Below, in pieces: positions 1 through 5,208 of a stretch of 5,208 nucleotides of DNA. The notes below the pieces were generated by a model. That model had not been told where the DNA came from and made no database searches. It saw only the letters and a list, made by a program, of their open reading frames with translations. The DNA lies in the NCBI GenBank assembly GCA_964244885.1, contig CAXTKD010000032.1, forward strand, positions 1-5,208, read 5' to 3'. The stretch is from CAXTKD01 sp964244885 (lineage in GTDB: Bacteria > Pseudomonadota > Alphaproteobacteria > Sphingomonadales > Sphingomonadaceae). Made by a program: the position numbers and the translations under genes. Every line of letters begins with the position of its first letter. Within the stretch, counting starts at the first letter, position 1.

Positions 1-83
1 TCGGCGGCTGGGCCAAGGCCCAGGCCACCCACTTCGCCGACGGCGCCAAGTTCGACCAGATCTTCGAGGCCGCCAAGAAATAG
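1..83 (+). CDS. C-terminal tail of a periplasmic sulfate-binding protein homologue (5' truncated by window edge)
   Basis: Only the last 26 complete codons plus the TAG stop at 81-83 are present. The visible tail begins GGWAKAQATHF and ends in EAAKK. It matches the C-terminus of the complete Sbp-type protein encoded at 2640-3635, with 13 of 26 aligned positions identical and no gap, including the GGWAKAQ and THF blocks. The same GGW-KAQ--HF signature ends enteric Sbp as I remember it. The family binds sulfate in the periplasm and delivers it to the CysTWA-type ABC importer. The two binding proteins flank the TonB-dependent receptor, so this is probably the first member of a tandem or duplicated pair. 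At about 50% tail identity it is a diverged paralogue, not a recent copy. The rest of the gene lies outside the window, so its ligand residues cannot be judged. Confidence 0.85.
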   Translation, partial: GGWAKAQATHFADGAKFDQIFEAAKK

Positions 84-104
84 CGGCCAGCCACCTTCTC
101 CCCA

Positions 105-135
105 GGACGGGCAGCAGCTTATCCGCTGCCCGTCC
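105..135 (+). terminator. Perfect 11-bp hairpin between the sbp-like gene and the receptor gene
   Basis: GGACGGGCAGC at 105-115 pairs perfectly with GCTGCCCGTCC at 125-135 around a 9-base loop. The hairpin lies 21 bases after the upstream stop codon and 24 bases before the receptor start. It is followed by ACCTTCCCCC rather than a run of T, so it is not a textbook intrinsic terminator. It may be a Rho-assisted or partial terminator, or an mRNA-stabilising 3' stem that sets different levels of the binding protein and the receptor within one operon. The pairing is seen directly; the function is inferred. Confidence 0.6.
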
Positions 136-159
136 ACCTTCCCCCATATCGAGGTTTCC

Positions 160-2619
160 ATGACCTGGTTTCACCCCCGTTCCCTGACGCTTGCCCTGCT
201 GCTGGGCACCGCCGCGCCGGCCTTCGCGGCCGAGGCGGTCGCCGATGCAGCCGCCGAAGCCGCCGTCGCCGACGGCACAAACAACGAGGCGATCGTCGTC
301 ACCGCGCGGCGCCGCAACGAAGCGGCGCAGGACGTGCCACTCGCGATCTCGGTGATCGGCGCCAACCAGATCGAGAACACTGGCAACTTCAGCGTTCTGA
401 AGCTTCAGCAGCTCACGCCGACCTTGCAAGTCTACTCGTCCAACCCGCGCAACACGTCGGTCAACATCCGCGGCCTCGGTGTGCCGTTCGGCCTGACCAG
501 CGACGGCTTCGAGCAGGGCGTCGGCATCTATGTCGACGATGTCTACAATTCGCGTGTCGCGGCGGCGGTGTTCGACTTCCTCGACGTCGCTCAGGTCGAG
601 GTGCTCCGCGGGCCGCAGGGAACGCTCTACGGCAAGAACACGACCGCCGGCGCGATCAACATTACCACGAACCAGCCGACCTTCGATTTCGAAGGCAAGG
701 CGGAGGTGACGGTCGGCAATCTGAAGTACCGGCAGGAAAAGGCGGCGGTCTCTGGTCCGCTGTCGGACAAGGTCGCGGTTCGCCTCGCGGTCGCCTCGAC
801 CAGCCGGCGCGGCACGCTCTACAACACGAAGACGCAGCGCTATATCAACGAGCAGGACAACCTCGGCGTCCGCGGCCAGATTCTGTTCAAGCCGAGCGAC
901 GACCTCCGCATCACGCTGTCGGGCGACTATAACAAGCAGGACCCCTATGGATTCGGCACGGCGTTCGTCCGCGTCGGCCGGACCCAGCGTGCGCTCACGC
1001 GACAGTACGACGCGCTCGTCGCCGCGCTGAATGCCGCCAATCCGGGCCGCAACTACGCCGTCCCGAGCCGCAATGTTTATGATCGCCTGACCGACATCGA
1101 CGCGCCACTCGAAGCTGGCAACATCATCGGCGGCGTATCGCTTAAGGTGAACTGGGATGTCGGCCCCGGCGCCTTCACATCGGTCACGGCCTGGCGCTTC
1201 TGGGACTGGAAGCCGCAGAACGATCGCGACTTCTCCGGCCTGTCGATCGTCTCGGCGTCGAACAATCCTTCGCAGCAGGACCAGTACAGCCAGGAATTCC
1301 GCTACAATTACGAAGGCAAGAAAATCGATTTCGTCGTCGGCGCCTTCGGCTTCAACCAGCGCATCGACACGCAAGGGTTCGAACAACAGGGTTCAGACGC
1401 CAGCCGCTGGAGCCTGACCGGCGCCCAGGCGGCCGACGCCAGCATCCTGTCGGGGCTCACCGCCCGAAACACCCAGTATCTGAAGAGCACCAGCGGCGCG
1501 CTGTTCGGCCAGGTCAGCTGGAAGCTGACCGACGCTTTGACCATCCAGCCTGGCGCTCGCCTGAACTACGACAAGAAGACGGGCTTCTATCAGCGCGTGG
1601 TGACCACCGGCGCGGGCGTGGTGATCAGCTGCACCCCGGCGCCTGCCGCGGGCAGCGTTCTCGCGGCGCAGTGCGGCGTCTATCAGCCGCAGCTTACCGA
1701 GCCATCGGTCAGCGACTGGAACTTCACCTACGACCTCAACGTGAACTACAAGATCACGCGCGACATCCTGGCCTATGCGACCTACGCCAAGAGCTTCAAG
1801 ACCGTCGGCATCAACCAGAACGGGCTGCCGCTGACGTCCGCGAACGTCCCCGATCTGTCGGCGAGCACGGTGAAGCCGGAATCGGTCAACCACTACGAAG
1901 CCGGCATCAAGACGCAGTTCTGGGACCGCAAGGCGACCCTCAACCTCACCGCCTTCCGCACCGACATCAAGAACTTCCAGGCGACGGTGAACGGCGGCCA
2001 GTTCGGCACGGTCCGCGGCTATCTCGCCAATGCCGAAAAGGTCCGCTCGCAAGGCGTGGAGGCGGACTTCAAGATCCGCCCGGGCGAGCGTTTCAACGCC
2101 TATGTCAACGGCGCCTACACCGATGCCAAATACGACAAATTCACCAGCGCGCCGTGCCCGCCTGAACTCGCGGGCGGCACGCTCCAGGCGGCAAACGTCA
2201 CGCCCGATTACTCGCAACCCGGCGTCCCCGGCGCGCTCAGCCCGCGCCAGTGCGACATCTCCGGCCAGCAGCTGCCCGGCGTGTCGAAATGGGCGCTCTC
2301 TTACGGCGCAGAGGTCAACGCCCCGATCAACCTGCTCGACAAGGACGGCCAGATCTATCTCGGCATCGACGGCAACTACCGCTCGAGCTGGAACTCGAAC
2401 GCCTCGCCGTCAATCTACACCGAGGTCAAGGGCTACGCGCTGACCAACTTCCGCGCCGGCTTCCGCGGCGAAGGCTTCGACGTCTTCGGCTGGGTCCGCA
2501 ACGCCTTTGACGTGAATTACATCGAGCTGCTGCAGGTCGCGCCGGGCAACGTCGGCCTGATCGCCGGCACGCCGGGCGACGAGCGGACCTGGGGCGGCAC
2601 GATCAAGTTCACCTTCTGA
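160..2619 (+). CDS. TonB-dependent outer-membrane receptor, candidate sulfur-compound transporter
   Basis: An 819-residue TonB-dependent receptor that would use TonB/ExbBD energy to import a ligand across the outer membrane. Residues 1-23 form a signal peptide (hydrophobic LTLALLLG, likely cleavage after AFA). A short Ala/Asp/Glu-rich linker leads to a TonB-box-like EAIVVTAR at 43-50. The plug domain spans about 56-170 and contains VNIRGLG, YVDDVY, LRGPQGTLYGKN (149-160) and GAINI (164-168). The rest is the beta-barrel, ending TIKFTF with the terminal Phe typical of BAM substrates. No N-terminal signalling (STN) domain is present, so it is a transporter without a FecA-type transducer extension. 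GAGG at 151-154 lies 5 bases before the ATG. Only 20 bp separate it from the downstream sulfate-binding protein gene, and a second homologue precedes it, so the cargo is probably a sulfur source such as a sulfate ester or sulfonate. Iron-siderophore uptake remains possible on family grounds. There is no Met after residue 1; four Cys (491, 505, 666, 698) sit in barrel segments. Confidence 0.93.
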   Translation: MTWFHPRSLTLALLLGTAAPAFAAEAVADAAAEAAVADGTNNEAIVVTARRRNEAAQDVPLAISVIGANQIENTGNFSVLKLQQLTPTLQVYSSNPRNTSVNIRGLGVPFGLTSDGFEQGVGIYVDDVYNSRVAAAVFDFLDVAQVEVLRGPQGTLYGKNTTAGAINITTNQPTFDFEGKAEVTVGNLKYRQEKAAVSGPLSDKVAVRLAVASTSRRGTLYNTKTQRYINEQDNLGVRGQILFKPSDDLRITLSGDYNKQDPYGFGTAFVRVGRTQRALTRQYDALVAALNAANPGRNYAVPSRNVYDRLTDIDAPLEAGNIIGGVSLKVNWDVGPGAFTSVTAWRFWDWKPQNDRDFSGLSIVSASNNPSQQDQYSQEFRYNYEGKKIDFVVGAFGFNQRIDTQGFEQQGSDASRWSLTGAQAADASILSGLTARNTQYLKSTSGALFGQVSWKLTDALTIQPGARLNYDKKTGFYQRVVTTGAGVVISCTPAPAAGSVLAAQCGVYQPQLTEPSVSDWNFTYDLNVNYKITRDILAYATYAKSFKTVGINQNGLPLTSANVPDLSASTVKPESVNHYEAGIKTQFWDRKATLNLTAFRTDIKNFQATVNGGQFGTVRGYLANAEKVRSQGVEADFKIRPGERFNAYVNGAYTDAKYDKFTSAPCPPELAGGTLQAANVTPDYSQPGVPGALSPRQCDISGQQLPGVSKWALSYGAEVNAPINLLDKDGQIYLGIDGNYRSSWNSNASPSIYTEVKGYALTNFRAGFRGEGFDVFGWVRNAFDVNYIELLQVAPGNVGLIAGTPGDERTWGGTIKFTF

Positions 2620-2639
2620 CCACCCCGAAAGACTTCGCC

Positions 2640-3635
2640 ATGAAGGCATTCGCCCTGTCGCTGACGGCGCTCGCGCTGGTCGCCACACCAGCGCAAGGCG
2701 TTTCGATCCTCAACGTCAGCTACGACCCGACGCGCGAGCTGTTCCAGGACATCAACGCGGCGTTCGCGAAGCAATGGCGCGCCAAGACCGGCCAGACGGT
2801 CGAGGTCCGCCAGTCGCACGGCGGCTCGGGCAAGCAGGCGCGCGCGGTGATCGAGGGGCTCGAGGCGGACGTGGTCACCCTCGCGCTTGCCAACGACATC
2901 GACGAGATCGCGGCGCGCTCGAAGCTCATCCCGGCAAACTGGCAAAGACTGCTGCCGCTCAACTCGACGCCCTATTATTCGACGATCGTCTTCCTCGTCC
3001 GCAAGGGCAATCCCAAGCACATCCGCGACTGGGGCGACCTCGCGAAGCCCGGCGTCGGCGTCATCACGCCCAACCCCAAGACCGGCGGCGGCTCGCGCTG
3101 GAACTACCTCGCGGCCTGGGGCTATGCGAAGCGCAAATTCGGCTCCGACGCTGCCGCCCGGGCCTTCGTCTCTAAGCTCTACAGGAACGTCCTGGTCCTC
3201 GACAGCGGCGCGCGCGGCTCGACGACGACCTTCACGCAGCGCGGCCAAGGCGATGTCCTGCTGATCTGGGAGAATGAGGCGCTGCTCGCACAAAAGGAGT
3301 TGCCCAGAGGCGAATATCAGGTCGTCTACCCTTCGATCTCGATCCTCGCCGAGCCATCGGTCGCCGTCGTCGAAGGCAATGCCCGCAAGCACGGCACCTT
3401 GGCGCTGAGCACCGCCTATCTCCGCTATCTTTATACGCCGGAAGCCCAGGAGATCATTGCGAAAGACGGCTATCGTCCGCGCAACGCGACGATCGCCAAG
3501 ACCCACGCCGGCCAATTCAGGCCGATCCCGCTCTTCACGATCGCCCACGACTTCGGCGGCTGGGCGAAGGCGCAGAAGACCCACTTCGACGAGGGGGGGA
3601 TTTACGATCACATCTCGGCCGAGGGGCAGCGGTAG
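2640..3635 (+). CDS. sbp: Periplasmic sulfate-binding protein, Sbp type
   Basis: A 331-residue substrate-binding protein for an ABC sulfate importer, of normal family length. Residues 1-20 are a signal peptide (MKAFALSLTALALVATP, cleavage probably after AQG). Family blocks follow in order: NVSYDPTREL (25-34), QSHGGSGKQ (58-66), ADVVTLAL, FLVRKGNPK, ITPNPKTGGGSRWNYLAAWGY (about 142-162), LDSGARGST (187-195), DVLLIWENEALL (205-216), YLYTPEAQEI and FGGWAKAQKTHF. Aligned from memory with enteric Sbp, the sulfate contacts Asp11, Ser45, Ala173 and Trp192 correspond to D29, S63, A191 and W210. The Trp in WENEALL marks Sbp rather than the thiosulfate-binding CysP, which has SFESEV there. The expected Ser130 is Gly149 here (TGGG instead of SSGG or TSGG). 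There is no Cys and no Met after the start, unlike the downstream genes. The start lies 20 bp after the receptor stop with only a weak purine stretch (CGAAAGA) ahead of it, which suggests translation in an operon. No permease or ATPase gene is in view. Confidence 0.93.
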   Translation: MKAFALSLTALALVATPAQGVSILNVSYDPTRELFQDINAAFAKQWRAKTGQTVEVRQSHGGSGKQARAVIEGLEADVVTLALANDIDEIAARSKLIPANWQRLLPLNSTPYYSTIVFLVRKGNPKHIRDWGDLAKPGVGVITPNPKTGGGSRWNYLAAWGYAKRKFGSDAAARAFVSKLYRNVLVLDSGARGSTTTFTQRGQGDVLLIWENEALLAQKELPRGEYQVVYPSISILAEPSVAVVEGNARKHGTLALSTAYLRYLYTPEAQEIIAKDGYRPRNATIAKTHAGQFRPIPLFTIAHDFGGWAKAQKTHFDEGGIYDHISAEGQR

Positions 3636-3649
3636 GCTACTACCGGCTG
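3627..3649 (+). terminator. Stop-codon-overlapping hairpin after sbp
   Basis: CAGCGGTAG at 3627-3635, which includes the TAG stop of the sulfate-binding protein, pairs with CTACCG(G)CTG at 3640-3649. The stem is 9 bp with one bulged G and a GCTA loop. No T-run follows (AGTAGATTGC), so intrinsic termination would be weak. Its place at the end of the sulfur block suits a transcript 3' end. The pairing is seen; termination is inferred. Confidence 0.4.
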
Positions 3650-3837
3650 AGTAGATTGCGGAACGCCGTTGCCAATGGCGCACCGCGCGTAACGGTGGCT
3701 CGGGCAGCTCCTACGTCGGGCAGGTTGACGCATCTCCGGCATCCATGCCTAGAGGAGGGCGTCCGTTCCTTCATGGAAAGCCTCGGCGGCGACGCCGGAG
3801 GCGCTTCCGTGGCGGCATTCGAGGAGCCCGGCAAGGG
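3650..3837. other. Spacer upstream of the TetR gene, with a weak candidate promoter and dyad
   Basis: No convincing gene is seen here. TTGACG at 3725-3730 matches a -35 hexamer at five of six positions. The best -10-like string, TAGAGG at 3750-3755, is poor and 19 bp away. A short inverted repeat GGCAT-CC-ATGCC (3738-3749) lies between the two. That is where an autoregulating TetR protein could bind, but 5-bp arms can easily occur by chance in 200 bp. Several other short G/C-rich stems are present, such as CGCCGTT/AATGGCG around 3664-3680. Only the sequence matches are certain. Confidence 0.3.
3821..3837 (+). promoter_or_regulatory. Ribosome-binding region deciding the TetR start
   Basis: GAGGAG at 3821-3826 is a good Shine-Dalgarno sequence 11 bases before the ATG at 3838. 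AAGGG at 3833-3837 directly abuts that ATG but lies 6 bases before an in-frame GTG at 3844. The true start is therefore 3838 or 3844, a two-residue difference. Either choice rules in a start just ahead of the regulator's basic N-terminal arm. Confidence 0.5.
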
Positions 3838-4512
3838 ATGGCGGTGAAAGCGACACCCAAGGTCGAACCCTCCGGCTCCGCCGACGCGCCCGGTCCCGGC
3901 CTGCGAGAACGCAACAAGCGGAAGAAGGAGCGGCTCATTCGCGAGGCGGCGCGCAGCCTGTTCCTCGAGAAGGGCTATGAGCGCACCACGTTGCGCGAGG
4001 TCGCCGAGCGCGCCGATGTCGGCTTCGGCACGGTGTCCGCCTACGCATCCGACAAGTCGGGCCTGCTGGCGATGGTCTATGTCGAGGAGCTGAAGGCGCT
4101 GCCGCCGCTGTTTCGGAACGCGCGCAGGCAAGACGTCCTCGACGAACTGATGGACGGGCTGGCGCAGCTCTATGCCTTCTGGTCGAAGATCCCGCTGCTC
4201 AGCCGGCATGTGCTCCAGCAGATGGAATTCTACGTCGTCAATCCGCACATGGACGTCATCCTGGCGCGCCGACACCAGGCCCGCCGGGAGGTCGAGGCAT
4301 GGCTGGCCGGGCTGCAGGCCGAAGGGCGCATCGCCACCGGCATCGACACCGGAGAGGCGGCCGCCACGCTGTTCGCGGTCTATACGTCGGCGGTCCGTGA
4401 ATGGAGCGTCACGAGCCCGGAGGAGGTCCAGCCCGGACTCGATCAGCTGCGGCGGCTCATGACCTTGCCAGTCAGGGGGCTCACGACCGGCGCGGCATCG
4501 AGGACGAGCTGA
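3838..4512 (+). CDS. TetR/AcrR-family transcriptional regulator
   Basis: A 224-residue one-component repressor of usual TetR length. A Pro/Gly/Ser-rich tail (about 8-21) precedes a basic arm RERNKRKKERL and helix 1 (about 30-46, ending FLEKGYERT). The helix-turn-helix follows at about 51-70 (TLREVAERADVGFGTVSAY), then the characteristic SDKSGLLAMVY into helix 4. The C-terminal two-thirds is helical and would hold the ligand and dimerisation surfaces; it gives no clue to the inducer. The open frame extends upstream to an ATG at 3745. I did not use that start because the added 31 residues are an Arg-rich low-complexity string with no family resemblance, and because good ribosome-binding sequences lie at 3821-3837. 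GTG 3844 is an alternative start. It reads toward the SDR gene and is separated from it by 182 bp with a palindrome, so SDR control by this protein is plausible, as is autoregulation. It has six Met, unlike the sulfur genes upstream. Confidence 0.9.
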   Translation: MAVKATPKVEPSGSADAPGPGLRERNKRKKERLIREAARSLFLEKGYERTTLREVAERADVGFGTVSAYASDKSGLLAMVYVEELKALPPLFRNARRQDVLDELMDGLAQLYAFWSKIPLLSRHVLQQMEFYVVNPHMDVILARRHQARREVEAWLAGLQAEGRIATGIDTGEAAATLFAVYTSAVREWSVTSPEEVQPGLDQLRRLMTLPVRGLTTGAASRTS

Positions 4513-4520
4513 ACCGAGCA

Positions 4521-4556
4521 GGCGCTGACGGCGATCGCTCCTCCAGCGTCAGCGTC
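4521..4556 (+). terminator. Hairpin just downstream of the TetR gene
   Basis: CGCTGACG at 4523-4530 pairs perfectly with CGTCAGCG at 4547-4554 across a 16-base loop. A G-T wobble and a G-C pair extend the stem to 4521/4556. The loop contains the self-complementary octamer GCGATCGC. It begins 8 bases after the TetR stop, as expected for a transcript end, but the following TCTCGTACGC is not a T-tract. It is a candidate terminator separating the TetR and SDR transcripts. Confidence 0.4.
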
Positions 4557-4605
4557 TCGTACGCTTACCGACAACAGACAGCTGAGTTTTCACAAAGCAA
4601 CGTGC

Positions 4606-4634
4606 TTGCGCCATCGCACAACTCGGCCTAAGAT
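4606..4634 (+). promoter_or_regulatory. Candidate sigma-70-like promoter for the SDR gene
   Basis: TTGCGC at 4606-4611 and TAAGAT at 4629-4634 are separated by exactly 17 bp and match the consensus at three and four of six positions. Transcription would start near 4641, leaving a leader of roughly 54 bases before the SDR ATG. The -10 box overlaps the left arm of the palindrome at 4630-4679, so a protein bound there would block RNA polymerase. The hexamers and spacing are seen; activity is inferred. Confidence 0.4.
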
Positions 4635-4679
4635 TAATTCCGGTCCTGATCGATTTCGATCGGGAGCAAGAATAATCTT
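4630..4679. promoter_or_regulatory. Long imperfect palindrome, probable operator upstream of the SDR gene
   Basis: A single dyad centred between 4654 and 4655. The outer arms AAGATTA (4630-4636) and TAATCTT (4673-4679) and the inner arms CCTGATCGA (4645-4653) and TCGATCGGG (4656-4664) share the same axis. Over the 25 position pairs, 18 are Watson-Crick and 2 are G-T. Pairing continues outward to 4627/4682 with CCT against GGG, including one wobble. It covers the candidate -10 box and start point and ends at the GGAAGGA ribosome-binding site. The adjacent gene encodes a TetR-family protein, and such proteins bind palindromes in this position. Alternatively it folds in RNA as a leader stem that affects translation. 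Confidence 0.6.
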
Positions 4680-4680
4680 G

Positions 4681-4687
4681 GGAAGGA
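4681..4687 (+). promoter_or_regulatory. Strong Shine-Dalgarno sequence of the SDR gene
   Basis: GGAAGGA lies 7 bases before the ATG at 4695 and fixes that start. Its first two bases are part of the extended right arm of the upstream palindrome, so an RNA stem reaching 4682 would partly cover it. Confidence 0.75.
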
Positions 4688-4694
4688 TTTCGGG

Positions 4695-5208
4695 ATGGGC
4701 GAACCCAGGCCGACGGCCCTGGTGACCGGCGCCGCGACCGGCATCGGTCGAGCGATCGTCGAAAGCCTCGCGAAGGGTGGTTTCGACGTCGCCGTGAACT
4801 ACAGCCGGAGCGAGGCCGAAGCGCGCGAAACCGAACGTCTCGCCAGAGCCGCCGGCGCGGAGCGTACCGCGCTGATCAGGGCGGATGTCAGCCAGGAGGC
4901 CGACGTGGTGGCGATGATCGCGGAGGTCGAGCGGGTGTTCGACGGCCGGCTCGACCTGCTGGTCAACAACGCCGGCGTCACCAGCGACGTGCCGCCGAAC
5001 AAGTTCGACACCATGACGGTCGAGGATTTCGATCGGGTGTTCGCGGTCAACGTCCGCGGCACCTTTCTCGTCGTCAAGCATGCCGCCCGGCTGCTCAAGG
5101 CGATGCCGCAGGCCTGCATCGTCAACACCGCGAGCATCGTCGGCCTGCGTCCCGGGCCGCAGCCCCTGCCCTATTCGTCGAGCAAGGCGGCGATCATCTC
5201 GATGACGC
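4695..5208 (+). CDS. Short-chain dehydrogenase/reductase, FabG-like (3' truncated by window edge)
   Basis: The first 171 residues of a classical SDR; the family usually runs to about 250, so about two-thirds is present. The frame is open to the window end. The Rossmann cofactor motif TGAATGIG (11-18) opens the protein. ADVS (63-66), NNAG (91-94) and the structural Asn in VNVRG (N119) follow, then the catalytic Ser147 (NTASIVG) and YSSSK with Tyr160 and Lys164. The Ser-to-Tyr spacing of 13 is canonical, so an active enzyme is expected. VNYSRSEAEA after beta-2 has Arg38 and no acidic residue at the usual NAD-specifying position, which favours NADPH. Family members oxidise or reduce alcohols and ketones, and 3-oxoacyl-ACP reductases look much like this, but the substrate cannot be read from the N-terminal part. 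It lies downstream of the TetR gene with its own candidate promoter, palindrome and strong ribosome-binding site. Confidence 0.93.
   Translation, partial: MGEPRPTALVTGAATGIGRAIVESLAKGGFDVAVNYSRSEAEARETERLARAAGAERTALIRADVSQEADVVAMIAEVERVFDGRLDLLVNNAGVTSDVPPNKFDTMTVEDFDRVFAVNVRGTFLVVKHAARLLKAMPQACIVNTASIVGLRPGPQPLPYSSSKAAIISMT

Noticed and set aside
1393..2217. A 274-codon open frame on the minus strand inside the receptor gene
   Set aside because: It lies wholly opposite a clear TonB-dependent receptor, is rich in Arg/Ala/Val/Gly as expected of the antisense of GC-rich coding DNA, and shows no domain motif.
3593..3599. Run of seven G in the last codons of sbp as a phase-variation tract
   Set aside because: Seven G is short for slippage control, and a frameshift would change only the last dozen residues. 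The frame is intact and the normal family tail is mostly in place. At most it is a place to check for sequencing error.
2517..3683. A 388-codon minus-strand open frame opposite the sulfate-binding protein
   Set aside because: It covers a gene with strong Sbp motifs throughout; its own product is low-complexity Arg/Leu/Ala/Asp with no recognisable fold. It is long because of the codon bias of the sense gene.
3745..3837. Upstream extension of the TetR protein from the ATG at 3745
   Set aside because: The extra residues are an Arg-rich string without family similarity, and better ribosome-binding sequences precede 3838 and 3844.
3640..4275. A 211-codon minus-strand open frame opposite the TetR gene
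   Set aside because: The sense strand has a clear helix-turn-helix regulator; the antisense product has no family signature.
4606..4621. Short dyad TTGCGCCA/TCGCACAA over the -35 region of the SDR promoter as a second operator
   Set aside because: Only six of eight position pairs match, it can arise by chance, and it is far weaker than the palindrome centred between 4654 and 4655.
4590..5081. Minus-strand open frames opposite the SDR gene
   Set aside because: The sense strand has the complete SDR motif series TGxxxGIG, NNAG, S, YxxxK in one frame.

Overview
The window is high-GC DNA with tightly packed genes, all on the + strand. It most resembles an alphaproteobacterium of the sphingomonad type. 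The pointers are the codon bias toward G/C at third positions, the style of the large TonB-dependent receptor (Ala-rich leader, an EAIVVTAR-type TonB box, a plug starting with DVPLAISV), and a periplasmic sulfate-binding protein beside it. The species cannot be named from this sequence.

Block 1 (1-3635) looks like a sulfur-source uptake locus. It opens with the last 26 codons of a sulfate-binding-protein homologue cut by the window edge. A 76-bp gap with a perfect 11-bp hairpin follows, then an 819-residue TonB-dependent outer-membrane receptor (160-2619), and 20 bp later a complete Sbp-type sulfate-binding protein (2640-3635). The receptor would bring a ligand across the outer membrane and the binding protein would pick up sulfate, or a related oxyanion, in the periplasm for an ABC permease that is not in the window. 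Neither complete protein has a methionine after the initiator, and the binding protein has no cysteine. That bias fits proteins made during sulfur starvation. The binding protein also has Gly where the sulfate-contacting Ser130 of the enteric protein is expected.

Block 2 (3636-5208) looks like a separate module. After a stop-overlapping hairpin and a ~200-bp spacer comes a TetR-family regulator (best start 3838, end 4512). A 182-bp gap follows, then the first 171 residues of a classical short-chain dehydrogenase/reductase (4695 to the window edge). That gap holds a candidate sigma-70-like promoter. Its -10 box lies in the left arm of a long imperfect palindrome (core 4630-4679, extendable to 4627-4682), which ends at the SDR ribosome-binding site. 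The simplest reading is that the TetR protein represses the SDR gene through this operator, but that link is inferred from position.

No RNA genes, CRISPR arrays, insertion sequences or transposases are visible. No gene-free stretch exceeds about 200 bp.
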